Shown one piece after another: positions 12,866 to 24,180 of a stretch of 64,000 bases of DNA. The stretch's first letter is position 1. Every line of letters begins with the position of its first letter. Under the pieces are notes generated by a model, which worked only from the letters and a program-made list of their open reading frames with translations, was not told where the DNA came from and ran no database searches. The DNA is from Durusdinium trenchii (lineage: Eukaryota; Sar; Dinophyceae; Suessiales; Symbiodiniaceae): NCBI GenBank assembly GCA_963970005.1, contig CAXAMN010026694.1, positions 1,735,564-1,799,563 on the forward strand, in the 5' to 3' direction. The position numbers were made by a program, and so were the translations under genes.

Positions 12866-14584
12866 AAGTAAAACAAGCAGCCACTCACCTCTACACCTGT
12901 TTATGCATATTTATATTATATAATCTGATCATCCAATCTCAGTTCACACACGATCAGGCTCCGTTTCTTTGTTTCACCGCCTTTGGCGTCGAGAGTTCGA
13001 GAGCTGGCTGAAGGGCGTGGCTCCGCTCTGAAATCCGATACGGTCGGGGACGTTCTGGCCATTTGGCTTTGCCAAGCATACATAGGACCTTGTATGCTTT
13101 GAGGGTTTGGACGACTAGTTCTTCTGACAATGATTAAGTGGGAGACCCACCTTTATAGTTTTGCTTAGATTGTTTGCAAGCATCCCCAGGGCACGTTGAG
13201 GTCAGTTGATTTGGGGTGTCATGCTCCTTGCAGTGTGATTTCGATGGCAACCTTTGCCAAACCTCTTGGTGATGTCTAGGTCAAGCCAGAGACAATCACG
13301 CGAAGTTGTGGCCCAAAGTTGCTACGCCAATGCGAACTGCTGGGCTGTTTTTTGTGATATCTGACTTCAACATCAGCCTATGGACAAACGTTCTACTGTA
13401 TATTACTGTATATATTCACACATTATACATAGAGGTGTAGGTTGGAAATCAAAGCCCGCCCTTGGGAAATTCATTTCATCGTCTGAAATTCTCTGAGAGT
13501 CTGAGATCACAAGTCGACAGCCAAGGCAAGACTGGCAAGACTCGCATCCAGGGGCGTCCCCTTTCAATTTCATAAGGGTAAAGAATATTCAGAGCGCTTC
13601 ACTGTGCTTCGCGATTCTAAACTCTCTGTAGATTCTTTGGTGAGCATTGCAGAGTTCTTGCACTGTAGCTGTAGCCCCTGAGTTTCACTAAGTGTGCTCC
13701 AGGCACAGAACTACAAACGGCCACCATCCAAGAAGGGGCCGCAGTCGTTTCTCAAGCCTCAAGCAGAGTCTTATGAAGGATCTAAACTCCAAAGGGCAAT
13801 GTTCTTGCTTTTTGCTCGGCTGCTTGCCAGAGGGTGGATGGACGTTTCTCGTGCTGCCATTGGCACCATCCCTCCCGTATTGAATCTCAAAGGAGTCCAC
13901 CGCACAATCGCAAATAAAAGATGGCTTCGCAAGCTTAGTTGAAACTTCCAGGAAGCAGATTTGGAGTCCGACAATTATGTTTTCTCTCATTTACTGTACG
14001 AATGACTTAGCGGAAGAAGGCAGTACAACAACAAGGCGATCAAGCAGCTACTGCAGCCTGATTACACATGATTTTTGGAAGGCTCAGCAATTTGTCACCT
14101 GGTTCGGCTCAAAGCTTTGCACTGCATTCCCATGAGACGGGAAGCCCAAAGCTCCAGGCAAGATTTAGCGCTTTTGCCGCTTTTGCAGCCAAATGTGACG
14201 GCTGGGGAGTGTGACATATTGCCAGGCCTGTCCATGTCGCGGACAACGCCCATTGTCATCCAGGTTGGCCACAGAAGATTCCCGGACTCAATTCTCCATG
14301 CTTGTGATCGTTTTGCATCAAGCCAGAGCATCTCCATTAGATGGAGTCAACTTGAACTCATCTTCAATTGTGCAAGCTGAAGTCTGAACTGCAGTTGTAC
14401 AAAGGTTCACTGCAGGATATCACTTCATCAATGGAAGAAGAGACTCGCTTTGAGATTTGCACGTATGCATAATATAATTTTAGCTGGTTTAAGGCAAGTA
14501 AACACAAGGATAGCCTTCAATGTCATGTCGCGTGTTCAATGTAAGGCGCACAGAGATGCACAGAGTGTTTACACACAAAATAAA

Positions 14585-14604
14585 TAGATAGATAGATAGA
14601 TAGA
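14585..14604 (+). repeat. AGAT tetranucleotide microsatellite
   Basis: Five tandem AGAT units. Confidence 0.9.
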
Positions 14605-14769
14605 GTGTTTGCACACTGCTTGTGATTGGGACACAGCAAGGTTCGCTTGCACTTAGATTAGATGTGATGATTTTTGGGTCTGCCCGAGCCTTCGAGACGA
14701 TTCGTGGCTTGTCCAGTTGAAGAAGCGCACAGCCCCTGGTGCAACGCCCCCAAGCGAAGATGTGGATGC

Positions 14770-14938
14770 TGGTGGGACCCGAGCTAGCTTCTTGTCACTA
14801 CTAGTAAGGCCAGGAGCCCCTAGTAGCTTCTTGCTCCTAGTAGTAAGGCACTTGTTTCTAATGGCTTTTTGTTACTACTAGTAAGGCACTTGTTCCTAGT
14901 AGCGATGCACTTTGTTCCTACTAGCTTCTTGTTACTAA
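14770..14938 (+). repeat. Dispersed CTAGTAGTAAGG repeat, copy 1
   Basis: Tandem degenerate units of the form CTTGCTCCTAGTAGTAAGGC followed by CAGGAGCCCC or a shorter linker. Other copies, in either orientation, lie at about 17937-18000, 19490-19590, 20103-20160, 24790-24883, 26150-26240, 40507-40573 and 47813-47890, with a large array at 41330-41910. The core GCTCCT...AGGAGC is self-complementary. Confidence 0.75.
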
Positions 14939-14990
14939 TCGAAGAAAAGGGATTTGGTTGGACGATTTCTCTCCGACTTGCTTTCTCCAG

Positions 14991-15100
14991 GTGCTGACAC
15001 TGGAGAAGCGCCCCCAGAGCCTCGCGAGGAGGTTGGACTCCCAAGACCCACTGAGCTTGGCGACAGCCACATTAGAGGATGTGCAACATGTTACACGAAG
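14991..15100 (+). CDS. Candidate internal exon, unknown protein
   Basis: After CTCCAG at 14985-14990 the frame reads VLTLEKRPQSLARRLDSQDP and continues LSLATATLEDVQHV. The acceptor has a pyrimidine-rich lead and the peptide is helical and charged. The 3' boundary is not resolved. It may belong with the exons at about 15651 and 15979. Confidence 0.35.
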
Positions 15101-15644
15101 CAACAGTCATTTTGATACGAGCAGATTTTGCAGTCTTAAGGCTGGAAAACAAAAACATTGTTTCCCCTTTCGGCCAGCAGAGTTTTATACTGTTTGAGAG
15201 ACATGCTTTGCTCTGCTTTGAAGGAACGAGCTCGCAGCTCCGAATCCTCTCGCACTGCATCTCCGCAGGCTTGGGGAAGAAACGCGTGCATGGAACCAGT
15301 AAGAAGATGTTCGGGGAAAAGAAGAGAGAGGTGTAGAGAGAGAGAGAGAGAGCGAGAACCGTGCGAACAACAAGAACACCAGCATGAGACTTAGGAATGA
15401 ACGTAACCTCTAACCTTTTCTATGTTCCCATGTCACCCTCCGCAGGCAGGAGCTCGAGCCAAGGAGTGGCTCAGAGAGATACCTTGAAACAAAAAATTAA
15501 GTGCAAAGTTTGAGGGATTCAGTACCTTTGTGTAGCAGAATCTGTTCATAGGAGCCTTCGGGTCCAGTGGCAAGGACCCAAGTCCGTTGTAGTCTGTCAT
15601 ATTTTGGCATATTCGCTTTGCATTTTTGCTCTCGACCCCGACGG

Positions 15645-16089
15645 AGTTCAATGGAATCCTTTGCGTCTGAGGTTGGCAGCTTCGCGTCCGTGGAATCTCT
15701 CATGGACCTGCAAAGCTTAGGAGAACTCTTCCGAAAGCTCCACGAAGAGGCGGATGCTAGTTCACAAAGCTGTTTCCACTTTGTGTTATGAGTTTGGATA
15801 TTTTTGGCAAACATGTGGTTGTGGCAGACGAATCTTTGCGACTCACACATCAAAGAAGCACGGTTGTCCTCCTTTGCTGTCCAGGTAGATGTGATGCCTG
15901 CCTGATTTTCTGAGACGTGTGCTACTTTTCTGAGTCATTTCAGTCCATGTTTCTTTTTTTCTTTTCCTCTTTCGCCAGGCCTTTGCACGTCGAGAGTCCA
16001 TCAAGCTCTTTGATCAGGACAAGCGAAATCGCCAGGCGACCTCGGAAAAAGATCTCGGCGTTGCGAAAGAGTCTGTGAAGATTGCACCG
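15645..16089 (+). CDS. Candidate exons, unknown helical protein
   Basis: Two coding-like pieces. About 15645-15735 reads SSMESFASEVGSFASVESL then MDLQSLGELFRKLHEEADASS. The second, 15979-16089, is clean: acceptor TTCGCCAG, 37 codons reading AFARRESIKLFDQDKRNRQ then ATSEKDLGVAKESVKIAP, and a GT donor at 16090. No domain is recognised. The end of the first piece (KLHEEADASS) resembles the C-terminus of the gene ending at 22120 (KLSEGDASSR), and the two share the bases GATGCTAGTTCAC, so the loci may be distant paralogues. Confidence 0.4.
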
Positions 16090-17999
16090 GTGATGTGGTG
16101 AAAATTTCACTTTAAGACATGTTTGTGCCAACGGCATGAAAACCGCGCATTTTACCAGTGCGGGCATGATAGCATGCATGTTGGAACCAACATCATCACC
16201 GTCTACATGGTTTCATTTTCATTGTACAATGCAGCATTTTTTGACTATTTACATGGCACCACGGTACGTTCTTCTACCACATACTTCTCAGTTTTCCCTT
16301 ATTTTTGCATTTTTTCAATGGGATTAGCAATAATTGTTTTTTTGGCACATACGCACAGGTGGGGTGGGGAGGTTAATAGCATACGTGTGTATGTAGCGAA
16401 CATGGCATGTACATCTGCATGAGTGCGCACATGGCATGCACATCCGTATGCATCCGTTGTCGATTCTATTTTACGCGTCATTCGTACGATCCCCAGCCAT
16501 TTCAAGACATGCGGCCACTCAGCTGAGTTTTCTACGCCAGAAAGATGCTAGGATCTTTTTCGTATTACTGTAATTTTTTTTGATTTGAAGAGTGCTTTGT
16601 GTTGCAGTTTTGTTTGGCGCTTTCTTTTTTGGCATCGCTTTCTATTTTTAAGTGTGCCACTTGGGGTGCTTTTCTTTTGCTGTGTTTGTGAATCGAACCA
16701 TGGCCAAAGAAAAGATATTGGATGCCCACACGGGCGGCATTCATAATGCCTGGAAGACTGGAAGATGGCTTAAAAAGACATACTGAGGACTCGTGAGGAC
16801 TCGTGTTGGTGGTGCCTTTAACACGAAGATCACGACATATGTTCGAAGTTGGCAATGGCGGATCGAACATGCTAGCACGGAAGACCTGTGCTCTGCGACT
16901 GCGAAGGCTTTTGCGAAACTGTCGTGAAAAGGAGTGCCACCGTCCCCTTTTATGGTACATTTTCCCTGAGAAAACGACGAAGCAGCTCGTTCGTGGACTC
17001 AAATCTTACTACCGCTTTCATGACACAAGATCTCCCGAGTACTGTAAAAAATGTAAAACTGCCTGAAATTGAATCCTATTGTATATAATTGTGATGACTT
17101 CTAGGTACTGATCAGAAAGAAACATGCTAAACGCCGACAGTTTTCGAGGTTCCGACTATGTTTCACTCCAATACAAAATCACTCAACCAAACCCGCGGTA
17201 TTCACGGTGCCGGGATGTTTGTGAATCTTTGTGAATTTGCGCAGTGCTCTTTCAAGCAGCCTTTCCTCACAACATGTCTGGGTAGAGCGCACAAATTGTC
17301 TCTGTGCGAGTTCTTTCGTCTAGCACCCCTCTGTGCAATGCACATCGAACCAACACGTATAGTGCCATAGCCCCGATGGATCTGAAAGTGTCTAAAAGTA
17401 CGTGTCATAGACACTTCTAAAGTCTGGTAATGAATTCTAACAAGATGGGGCCAGTTGGATAGGCTGAGCAGAACTTCAAAGAGGCATATGGCCTCGTTGA
17501 GCACTTGGTCCGCCGCAGTTGAAACTGAAACGACTTTTGCCCATTGTGTGTGGTGGAGGCATTCATTCACAAGTACATACCACAAAGCAATTAGAACAAG
17601 ATGGTTCTGTTCACCAAGGCGAGGAGCTTTCTAGAAGAATATGGCCCTGAGGGTGGCTTGTTGGGGGGCCCGGTGACACTTTGGACTTCGGCAAAGACTG
17701 CCGAAGCCTCATGACGAATCGAGCGATGAACTTCGAGGCCTGATGACCAGAGTGATGCTGGCCAGCAACTCAAGATCTCAGAACTTTTTACACGCAAGCG
17801 AAGATGTGCTAGCTGCTTTGGAATCATGAACAACGACAAGGTCGTGAAAAATCATGAATGAGTCGACGCGTCGAGTTCACATTGTACACGAATCTGGTGA
17901 ATACAAGAAATCCTTTGGCTCCACAGGGCAGGGCACTAGGGGCTCCTGGCCTTACTACTAGGAGCTAGAAGCTACTAGTAACAAGGGCATTCCTAGTAG
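16090..17999. other. Stretch without a supported gene
   Basis: Frames around 16.8-17.1 kb stay open in two + strand phases at once, so neither can be preferred. The interval ends in a reverse-oriented copy of the dispersed repeat (17937-18000). Confidence 0.35.
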
Positions 18000-18128
18000 T
18001 CCCGGTTCAACGCGTCCTACGAGTCCATGGACTCGGAGCTGAAAGGGTGGATGGAGCGCATCGAGGAGCTCCGTCGTATGTCTTGGGGACACTCCTCGGA
18101 GCAGCCCACGCAAATCACCGATGCTTGA
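18000..18128 (+). CDS. 3' terminal exon, unknown protein
   Basis: After the AG at 17998-17999 the frame reads SRFNASYESMDSELKGWMER, then IEELRRMSWGHSSEQPTQITDA, and stops at TGA 18126-18128. The helical, charged composition is convincing. The acceptor AG is supplied by the last CTAGTAG of a dispersed-repeat copy that abuts the exon. The upstream exons were not found. Confidence 0.45.
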   Translation, partial: SRFNASYESMDSELKGWMERIEELRRMSWGHSSEQPTQITDA

Positions 18129-18368
18129 CCAGGAGTTTTAGTGCTTTTTTTCAATGCCGATATATTTGCTGCGCTTTCCAAAGAGGCTCTATGACCTTTT
18201 TATGACCTCTCTAGACATGCACAAGTTGTATTTTGTGTTCCTTTTCCGTGAATCCAAATGCCACCTAAGAAAAATGCATACTACTCCAAATTGCCGAGGA
18301 GAAGTAGGCCTTAGGCTCCAAACGTCCTTTGGCAGCGATCGTGTTCACTCCAGCGCATCTCATCTGAG

Positions 18369-18474
18369 GGTGTGGCCGACACTAAGACAGCGACATTGAA
18401 CCAGAAACAACTGATGCTCAACAACACTGAGAAACAACATGATTCTCTCACTGACACAGAAAAAGCATTTTCAG
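18369..18474 (+). CDS. Internal exon with coiled-coil character
   Basis: After CTGAG at 18368 the frame reads GVADTKTATLNQKQLMLNNT, then EKQHDSLTDTEKAFS, and ends at TCAG|GA (a GA-type donor fits). The heptad-like pattern suggests a coiled coil. A competing 150-codon frame from 18439 overlaps it, but that frame lacks the compositional character. Partner exons are unresolved. Confidence 0.4.
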
Positions 18475-20500
18475 GAATGGCTCTATGTCGGGGGCAACTT
18501 GAGAAGCCCTGAAGCATGGTCGAAGTGGCTCCCTAGTTGCAGGACTCAAATTCTCAGAACTGAAGACTTCAGGCCAAATGGGTCCAAATGGTTTGTGCGT
18601 CTAAGAGGTATGTTGGGAAAGATCCTTTTGCTCAGGTTTGCTGAGCACCCATCCTTGACGCATGTCGTGAACTGCGCCGCGAAGGACGTGCGGTATGCTG
18701 TCAATGCCAACTGGATGCAGACATTACATAGTCATCATAGTCTTAGCTCGTACTCAGTGCTGTTGGCACCTATCGAACGATGGTTTCCGATTGCTAAGGA
18801 CTCCATTTCGCTTCTGAAGCTTGAAGCTGTGGATGAGGAGGGCTTTGAACCTTGTATGCTTGGAAGATCTATCTTAGCCTTTCCACATTGAAGTAGCATC
18901 TAATCTAGGTTTGCGGTTGTCCTAACATTCCTGTTAGCTGACAGAGCTAAGGATTTGTTCTCTTTTTGGCCGCTGGTGAAGAGTCACGCCAGAGCCTTTT
19001 CAAGCAGACAATGCCATTGGGGCCGAAACATACACCCAGAAATGGTGGAAACAGCTGAAATGGCGGATGAGCAAAAGCCGACCCGCACGAAAGCCAAGGT
19101 CGCGGAAGCCAAAGCTGTGTCCTGCTGCAAATAGCGGATGAGGATGAATAAAACAGCAGTGTAGGATGCCGTTTGCGACGTCGTTCGACAGGGGTTCTTG
19201 CAGCTTTCAGGTCTTGTTTCACTGCCAAGCTGGCATCAACCGCAGTGCAGCCTTGGCAGTCGCCGCTTTGTGTGTCCACGAGCAGCGGCCCTTCCTTCGG
19301 GTGCTTCGTGATTCGTTGCTCGAGCTTCGTTTGTAGCTGAGAACACGCAGCCTTGATCTCGTCCAAGAGACTTGAGTAATGGAAGTGTTTTGTCGGCTGG
19401 AGCCCATGCTCTAGCAATCCTGAAAGGATGAAGGGGTTGACTGGCTTGGAAAAGCAGCGCCACTCAAAACACAGACACAGGTTGCAAAGCTAGTAGAAAC
19501 AATAAGCTACTAGGAACAAGTGCATCGCTACTAGAACAAGTGCCTTACTACTAGGAACAAGAAGCTATATAGTAGAAACAGGTTGCAAAGCTTGGTTCTT
19601 GCGTGGTTTCTCCAGGTTGCAAAGGCGGCCGGGGATGCTACAAAATCGAAGCTTCAAGCGCCAGCTAATCCATTGCATCCGCACGGAAGGACCCACAGCG
19701 GTTTACCAAATGCCACAACATCAAGCTGAAAGCAAGAAAACTCGCGTAGGACTTGGACTGAGCTCACCATTTTCTTTTGTTTCTCAAGCCTTGCAGTGGG
19801 ATAACGTCCTCGTGCTGGATCTGACTTTGACGTTTCAAAGCTTCGGATCCCTGAGTGATGTTTGTCAGGACTACTTGATTCTGAAGCTGACCTCGACTGG
19901 TGGAGTGCCGAGGTTGAGCACTACCAGAAGCAAGCGCAGTGCTGAGTTCTTTCGCTGAAAGCATCAGAACTATTTGTGCTGAACCGAGCCTGGAGGTGCA
20001 TCAAGTGTTCCAGCTCTTCGCTCAAGCAACGTGGAAGAAGATTAGTTCAACATGCTTTCTTACTTTTAAGTTCTATTTTTCTGTTATTCTTGTTTGGGGC
20101 AGAGCTAGTAGAAAGAGGGAGAGCAGCTAGTAGAAAGAACGCCAAATAGAGAAGCTACTGGTAGCCAGACCCCTTCGAAAAGAACCAGTTCCTAGATTTC
20201 AAGTGAAGGGTCTAATATCATTTCACTTTTCCCTTGTTGGAGGTGGGAGGCAGGGGCGAGACACCTCGGCTGGGTGTGTGAAACGAAGCAATTTTGCGTT
20301 GCGCAGGGAGGGTAAAATGTGAGCAGATGTAGGCAAACCTGTGTCTTGAATTCCCTTGCATTAGGCAAATTTGCTTCCAACTTGAGTTTCGTTTGTTGCA
20401 TAGGCAGTAATGTTGGATCTTAATTAGCTAAACGGGTTCCCCCCCTCGTAGCAAACAATCAAGGGAGTATGAATAGAATCCCCGCACAAATTCCATTATA
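18475..20500. other. Stretch with weak coding traces
   Basis: Short protein-like stretches occur: PEMVETAEMADEQKPTRTKA ending SCCK before TAG at about 19130, and DLDWWSAEVEHYQKQAQC near 19.9 kb. Neither could be placed in a gene model. Copies of the dispersed repeat lie at 19490-19590 and 20103-20160. Confidence 0.3.
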
Positions 20501-20504
20501 TAAT

Positions 20505-20696
20505 AGCATTTGTAGCAGTAGCAGCAGTAGCAGTAGCAATAGCAGTAGCAGTAGCAGCAGCAGCAGCAGGAGTAGTAGTAGTCGTAGTCGTCGTCGTGGT
20601 GGTAGTAGTAGTAGAAGAAGTAGAAGAGAAGTAGAAGTAGAAGTAGAAGTAGAAGTAGACGTAGACGTAGACGTAGACGTAGACGTAGACGTAGAC

Positions 20697-20733
<37 letters not shown>

Positions 20734-20845
20734 GAGTAGCAGTAGCAGTAGCAGTAGCAGTAGCAGTAGCAGTAGCAGTAGCAGTAGCAGTAGNNNNNNN
20801 NNNAGTAGCAGTAGCAGTAGCAGTAGCAGTAGCAGTAGCAGTAGC

Positions 20846-20879
<34 letters not shown>

Positions 20880-20890
20880 TTTGTAGCAAT
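20505..20890. repeat. Trinucleotide (GTA/GCA) microsatellite with assembly gap
   Basis: About 385 bases of AGT/AGC/AGA trinucleotides with internal blocks of GTAGAA, GTAGAC, GTAGTA and GTAGCA. The 10-N gap at 20794-20803 sits inside GCAGTA repeats that are identical on both sides, so the true length is unknown. Open frames across this tract are composition artefacts. Confidence 0.95.
20794..20803. other. Assembly gap (10 N)
   Basis: Ten N bases within the trinucleotide tract. The round size marks a placeholder, not a measured length. Confidence 0.99.
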
Positions 20891-21299
20891 AGCAGAACAA
20901 CATTTAGTAATAAAGTTAGTTTATCCCGAAGGGCTCCAAGTTGGCTCATTAATCCCACCCTCTAAACAATTGATATTATTCACTTTTCCTGTGCTTGTGT
21001 ACTACTCCCTTGAAGAATTGTTTGGAGCAATGAAATCGTTGAGTTTTAATAAGCGTTTTGACATCGATTTCCAGGTCAGAATTCCATGAATCAAGCAAAC
21101 CTCAGGAGAGTTAAATAAGGATGTTAAAGTGGGAGCAATAGCAGAACAATAGAAAAGTAAACAAAAGCAAAAAATCCTGGGTGAAAAAACATTTGATTAT
21201 TCCGTCCCATTAAACTAATCAGGGTGTGTGCATAATTTGGCGAAAACTTTTTGTTTTATTCCGTCCCATTATTCTAATTTGGATGCGACATTACTTAGA

Positions 21300-21515
21300 A
21301 GTCCTACAAGACTGTCAAGCGGATTTCACAAGAGTGTCATGCAAGAGTGTCCCAGTGTCGCGCAAAGGTGTCTGGCAAACATGTGAAGCAAGAGCCTCGC
21401 AAAAGAGAGTCACAAGAGTGTCAAGCGAAGTATCCTACAAGAGTGTGATGCAAGAGTGTTCCACAGCAGTGCCCTAGAAGAGTGTTGCACAAGAGCGTTC
21501 TCCGAGAGTGTCATG
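21300..21515 (+). repeat. Degenerate minisatellite, GCAAGAGTGTC-like units
   Basis: About ten imperfect units of 11-24 bases built on CAAGAGTGTCATG, for example CAAGAGTGTCATG, CAAGAGTGTCCC, CACAAGAGTGTC, TACAAGAGTGTGATG, GAAGAGTGTTGC. Spacing is irregular. Confidence 0.75.
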
Positions 21516-21661
21516 CAGTCTGAGATCTTCAATTGTACTTGATTTGCGTTCGGGTCCTTGAGTTCAATCAGGCTTTCCATTGTTTGCTTTTTTAGATTTA
21601 GGGCAAGCGCCCCAAACACCATGACGCGCAGTGCCGTACTGCACCAAGGACAATAGTGCAG

Positions 21662-22120
21662 ACTTTGACCTATTTAAGGAGCTATTGCATGAAGTAGGCG
21701 AGACGGCGATAGAGGAGAGCCTGGAGAAGCCAAGAGCTTGAGACTTTGCTTTGCAGAAGTGTGTTATCGCTTGCTGCTGCATTTGCTTTTTGAACATCAC
21801 AGGACCATTGGCATCGCATGAAGATGCACAGGCTTTTCTTCTGAGTTGGAATTTTGAGAATGATTGCTCCTCTCATTTGACAGGCCTCTTCTTCCTCTTG
21901 CTGGCGGAACCATTGCGGACGCTGTGGACGAGGTGTCGAAGATTGGAGAGGTAGAAAACTTGTCTAACTTGGCAGAGTTCAGCTTGGAGGCAGCACGCAA
22001 AAGATGTCAAGTTTCTAGCCGCGTCAGGCTTCTGCTGAGCGCTGGTTCCGCTCGGATGCACCAGAAGTCTTTGAGAAGCTGATTGGGAAGCTGTCGGAAG
22101 GAGATGCTAGTTCACGTTGA
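21662..22120 (+). CDS. 3' part of a gene for an unknown helical protein
   Basis: Three consecutive exons read coherently. An exon around 21662-21736 gives DFDLFKELLHEVGETAIEES then LEKPR. 21884-22010 gives PLLPLAGGTIADAVDEVSKI then GEVENLSNLAEFSLEAARKR, with a GT donor at 22011. 22028-22120 gives ASAERWFRSDAPEVFEKLIG then KLSEGDASSR and stop TGA at 22118-22120. The last junction keeps phase 0 with GT-AG signals. The first junction is ambiguous by one base. The 5' end is unknown. The protein is predicted helical and acidic; no family recognised. Confidence 0.5.
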
Positions 22121-22967
22121 GATTCTATCCGCCTGCATCCCATATAATAGCCCAATCTGACAAGTCACACTACAGTGACCACATTGAATACGGCCCAAAG
22201 AATGTGGCCGTGCAAGCTCCACTGTACAGGCTTGCCAAGGGTGAAAAGAGAGATTTGGATATGTTTTATATGATTGTCTTTGTTTATTCCAGGGGAAAGA
22301 ATGTGAAGCATCTCACCATATCCAACGGAAGTTTCGTGTGAAATCCCAAGCTGGGGCCCAAGGCGATAGTGGCGACAGCGATGATGGCGGGGATGCCCGA
22401 ATTCGTCGATGTGCGAGGAGAAGTTCTATAACAAGCTATACAGAGAGAAAGCTTGCCGGTATGAGGTTCTCATTCGTTTGCGATGCCAACACTCCATATT
22501 CTAGAAGTGAACATGACCAAACCTCTCAAGGCGATCGGAGGCGGCGAAGGCGCAAGCCTGGCCTTGAAGGAATCGGAAGTTTCCTGAGTAAAACGAGTGA
22601 GATACCTTTGTGTTGTCCACTTGAACCTGGACCAGAATACGCAACCAGATACGCCTCTCCCTGTTGATTTTCCAGTGGCCTAGTTAGCTTACTACGTGCT
22701 TTTGCCAGGCAAAGCAAGTCTGGTGAGTCGGAGCAGGCGAGTTGGTGCTGCGACTGGGATGACTGGCAGGGCATGCGATTTTGGTCCGGCGGTTTTTCTT
22801 GAGAAAAGCGTTCACCTGTAGTTTCACCAGCCCAAAGAAAAGATCCCACAAGTACAGTGCACACACACATATACTGTATATATATATATATAGACAGAAA
22901 ACATATTATATGTATATATATATATATTATTAATTACGTTGCAATGATTGTACACTCTGTCAATCAG
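22121..22967. other. Interval with weak coding trace
   Basis: A possible exon after CCAG at about 22293 reads GKECEASHHIQRKFRVKSQA and continues GAQGDSGDSDDGGDARIRR. It is compositionally biased and unlinked. An AT microsatellite fills 22866-22930. Confidence 0.3.
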
Positions 22968-23053
22968 AGCTGATGGGCATGGAGGAGCAGCTCACGAAAA
23001 AGCTGATGCCGAATCTGGTTCGCTTTGTCACTGAAGACCAGCGGGCACTGCAG
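22968..23053 (+). CDS. Candidate internal exon, unknown protein
   Basis: Acceptor TCAG at 22964-22967, then LMGMEEQLTKKLMPNLVRFV and TEDQRALQ, then a GT donor at 23054. The helix-like pattern and splice signals support a real exon. A further trace, DNKELADLAKKCQTQKKC, occurs at about 23427-23475, but the junction between the two was not resolved. Confidence 0.4.
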
Positions 23054-23519
23054 GTGCAACATGTTGTCTTTGGCACTTCTTGTTTTGCACAAATATATGG
23101 CATCCTGGTGAAGAGTTTCCCCTTGCTGCTCCCAGGATGCTTGTGAGCTGCTTTCTTTCTTTGTCCAGAGGTAGCCCAGCTGCTGTTTCAGAGATAGGTG
23201 GCTTTAAATTGATTAGAGAGCTATGTTTGAGCGGACAAACTACGTGGGTGAAGGGAGCAAAAGGAGATTTGGTTAGCTGTGCTTGTCAGAAGGGGGTTTC
23301 AATTACCTGATGTGCCAATGAAATCGTTGCACACAGTTTTGCAGGTATGTCCGGGCTTACTTTACGTCTTGTTTTATTCAATTGGAACCAGTGTTGTCTT
23401 GTGATAGCAGACGAGGCATTTTCCAGACAACAAAGAGCTGGCAGATCTAGCGAAGAAGTGTCAGACTCAGAAGAAATGTTGCTGAGCCTCGCTCTACCAG
23501 TTGGAGAAGTCTATGCTGT

Positions 23520-23768
23520 GTGTTTGTTGTTTGTTTGTTTGTTTGTTTTGTTTTGTTTTTGTTTGTGTGTTTCTTTGTTTGTTTGCTTGCTTGGGGTGTG
23601 GTTTTGGTTTTGGTCCGGTTTAGTTTTGTTTCCCTTTTTTGTTTTGTGATGTTTTGTTTGGTTTGGTTTGTTTCTGTTTTGTGTGTGTTTGTGTGTTTGT
23701 GTGTTTGTGTGTTTGTTTGTTTGTTTGTTTGTTTGTTTGTGTGCATGTTTGTTTATTTGCTTGCTTGT
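23520..23768 (+). repeat. TTTG/TTTGT low-complexity tract
   Basis: About 250 bases dominated by TTTG, GTTTTG and TGTGTTTG units. The open frames on both strands here (Phe/Val/Cys-rich on +, Lys/Thr/Asn/Gln-rich on -) are artefacts of the repeat. Confidence 0.9.
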
Positions 23769-23939
23769 TTCCTTTTCTACTTGTATGCACCATTTGCAGT
23801 AGCTTTTGCGTCAAGTGAGATCAGTCGACCATCCGCCTGCTTCGGGTTTGTTGAGTGGTTTTGTGCCAATGCAAAGAGGCTGTTTTTCCCCAGATAGCGT
23901 GAGCTATTGGGGTTCTTATTTCAAGTGTAGGAAGAGATG

Positions 23940-24180
23940 CATGTGTGCGCTTTCGAGCCTGGGTGCTGTAGGGTGCCCCTGCTGTGTGCGCGTGGGAGCT
24001 TCGGCGCTGGTGCCGCTGCTGTGTGCGCGTGGGAGCTTGGGCACTGGTGCCGCTGCCGTGTGCTGCTGCTGTGTGCGTGTGGGAGCTTGGGCGCTGGTGC
24101 CGCTTCTGTATGCTGCTGCGGTGTGCTTGTGGGAGTTTGGGTGCTGGTGCCGCTGCTGTGTGCGACTGTTGTGTGCGCAG
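23940..24180 (+). repeat. GC-rich minisatellite (GTGTGCGCGTGGGAGCTT units)
   Basis: Four to five imperfect units of about 34-60 bases containing GTGTGCGTGTGGGAGCTTGG and GGCGCTGGTGCCGCTGCTGT. Two + strand frames remain open across it purely by composition. Similar words occur near 480-690. Confidence 0.75.

Larger units (their letters stand above)
12866..14990. other. Stretch without a supported gene
   Basis: Open frames around 13.69-13.98 kb exist on both strands and compete with each other. The region contains an AGAT tetranucleotide repeat (14585-14604) and a block of the dispersed 35-40 bp repeat (14770-14938). Confidence 0.4.

Noticed and set aside
15979..16089. EF-hand in the exon reading IKLFDQDKRNRQATSEKD
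   Set aside because: The loop lacks the invariant Gly at position 6 and an acidic residue at the end in the right register.
18439..18891. 150-codon + strand frame
   Set aside because: It overlaps a better coiled-coil exon in another frame and lacks family features.
19199..19417. Minus-strand frame with helix-like peptide (YSSLLDEIKAACSQLQTKLE)
   Set aside because: Attractive composition, but no splice partners or second supporting exon on that strand, and all other genes are on +.
20428..21089. Long Leu-, Val- or Ser-rich open frames on both strands
   Set aside because: They are products of a trinucleotide microsatellite that also contains an assembly gap.
23447..23897. Phe/Val/Cys-rich (+) and Lys/Thr/Asn/Gln-rich (-) open frames
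   Set aside because: They follow from the TTTG repeat; no domain character and frames open on both strands at once.
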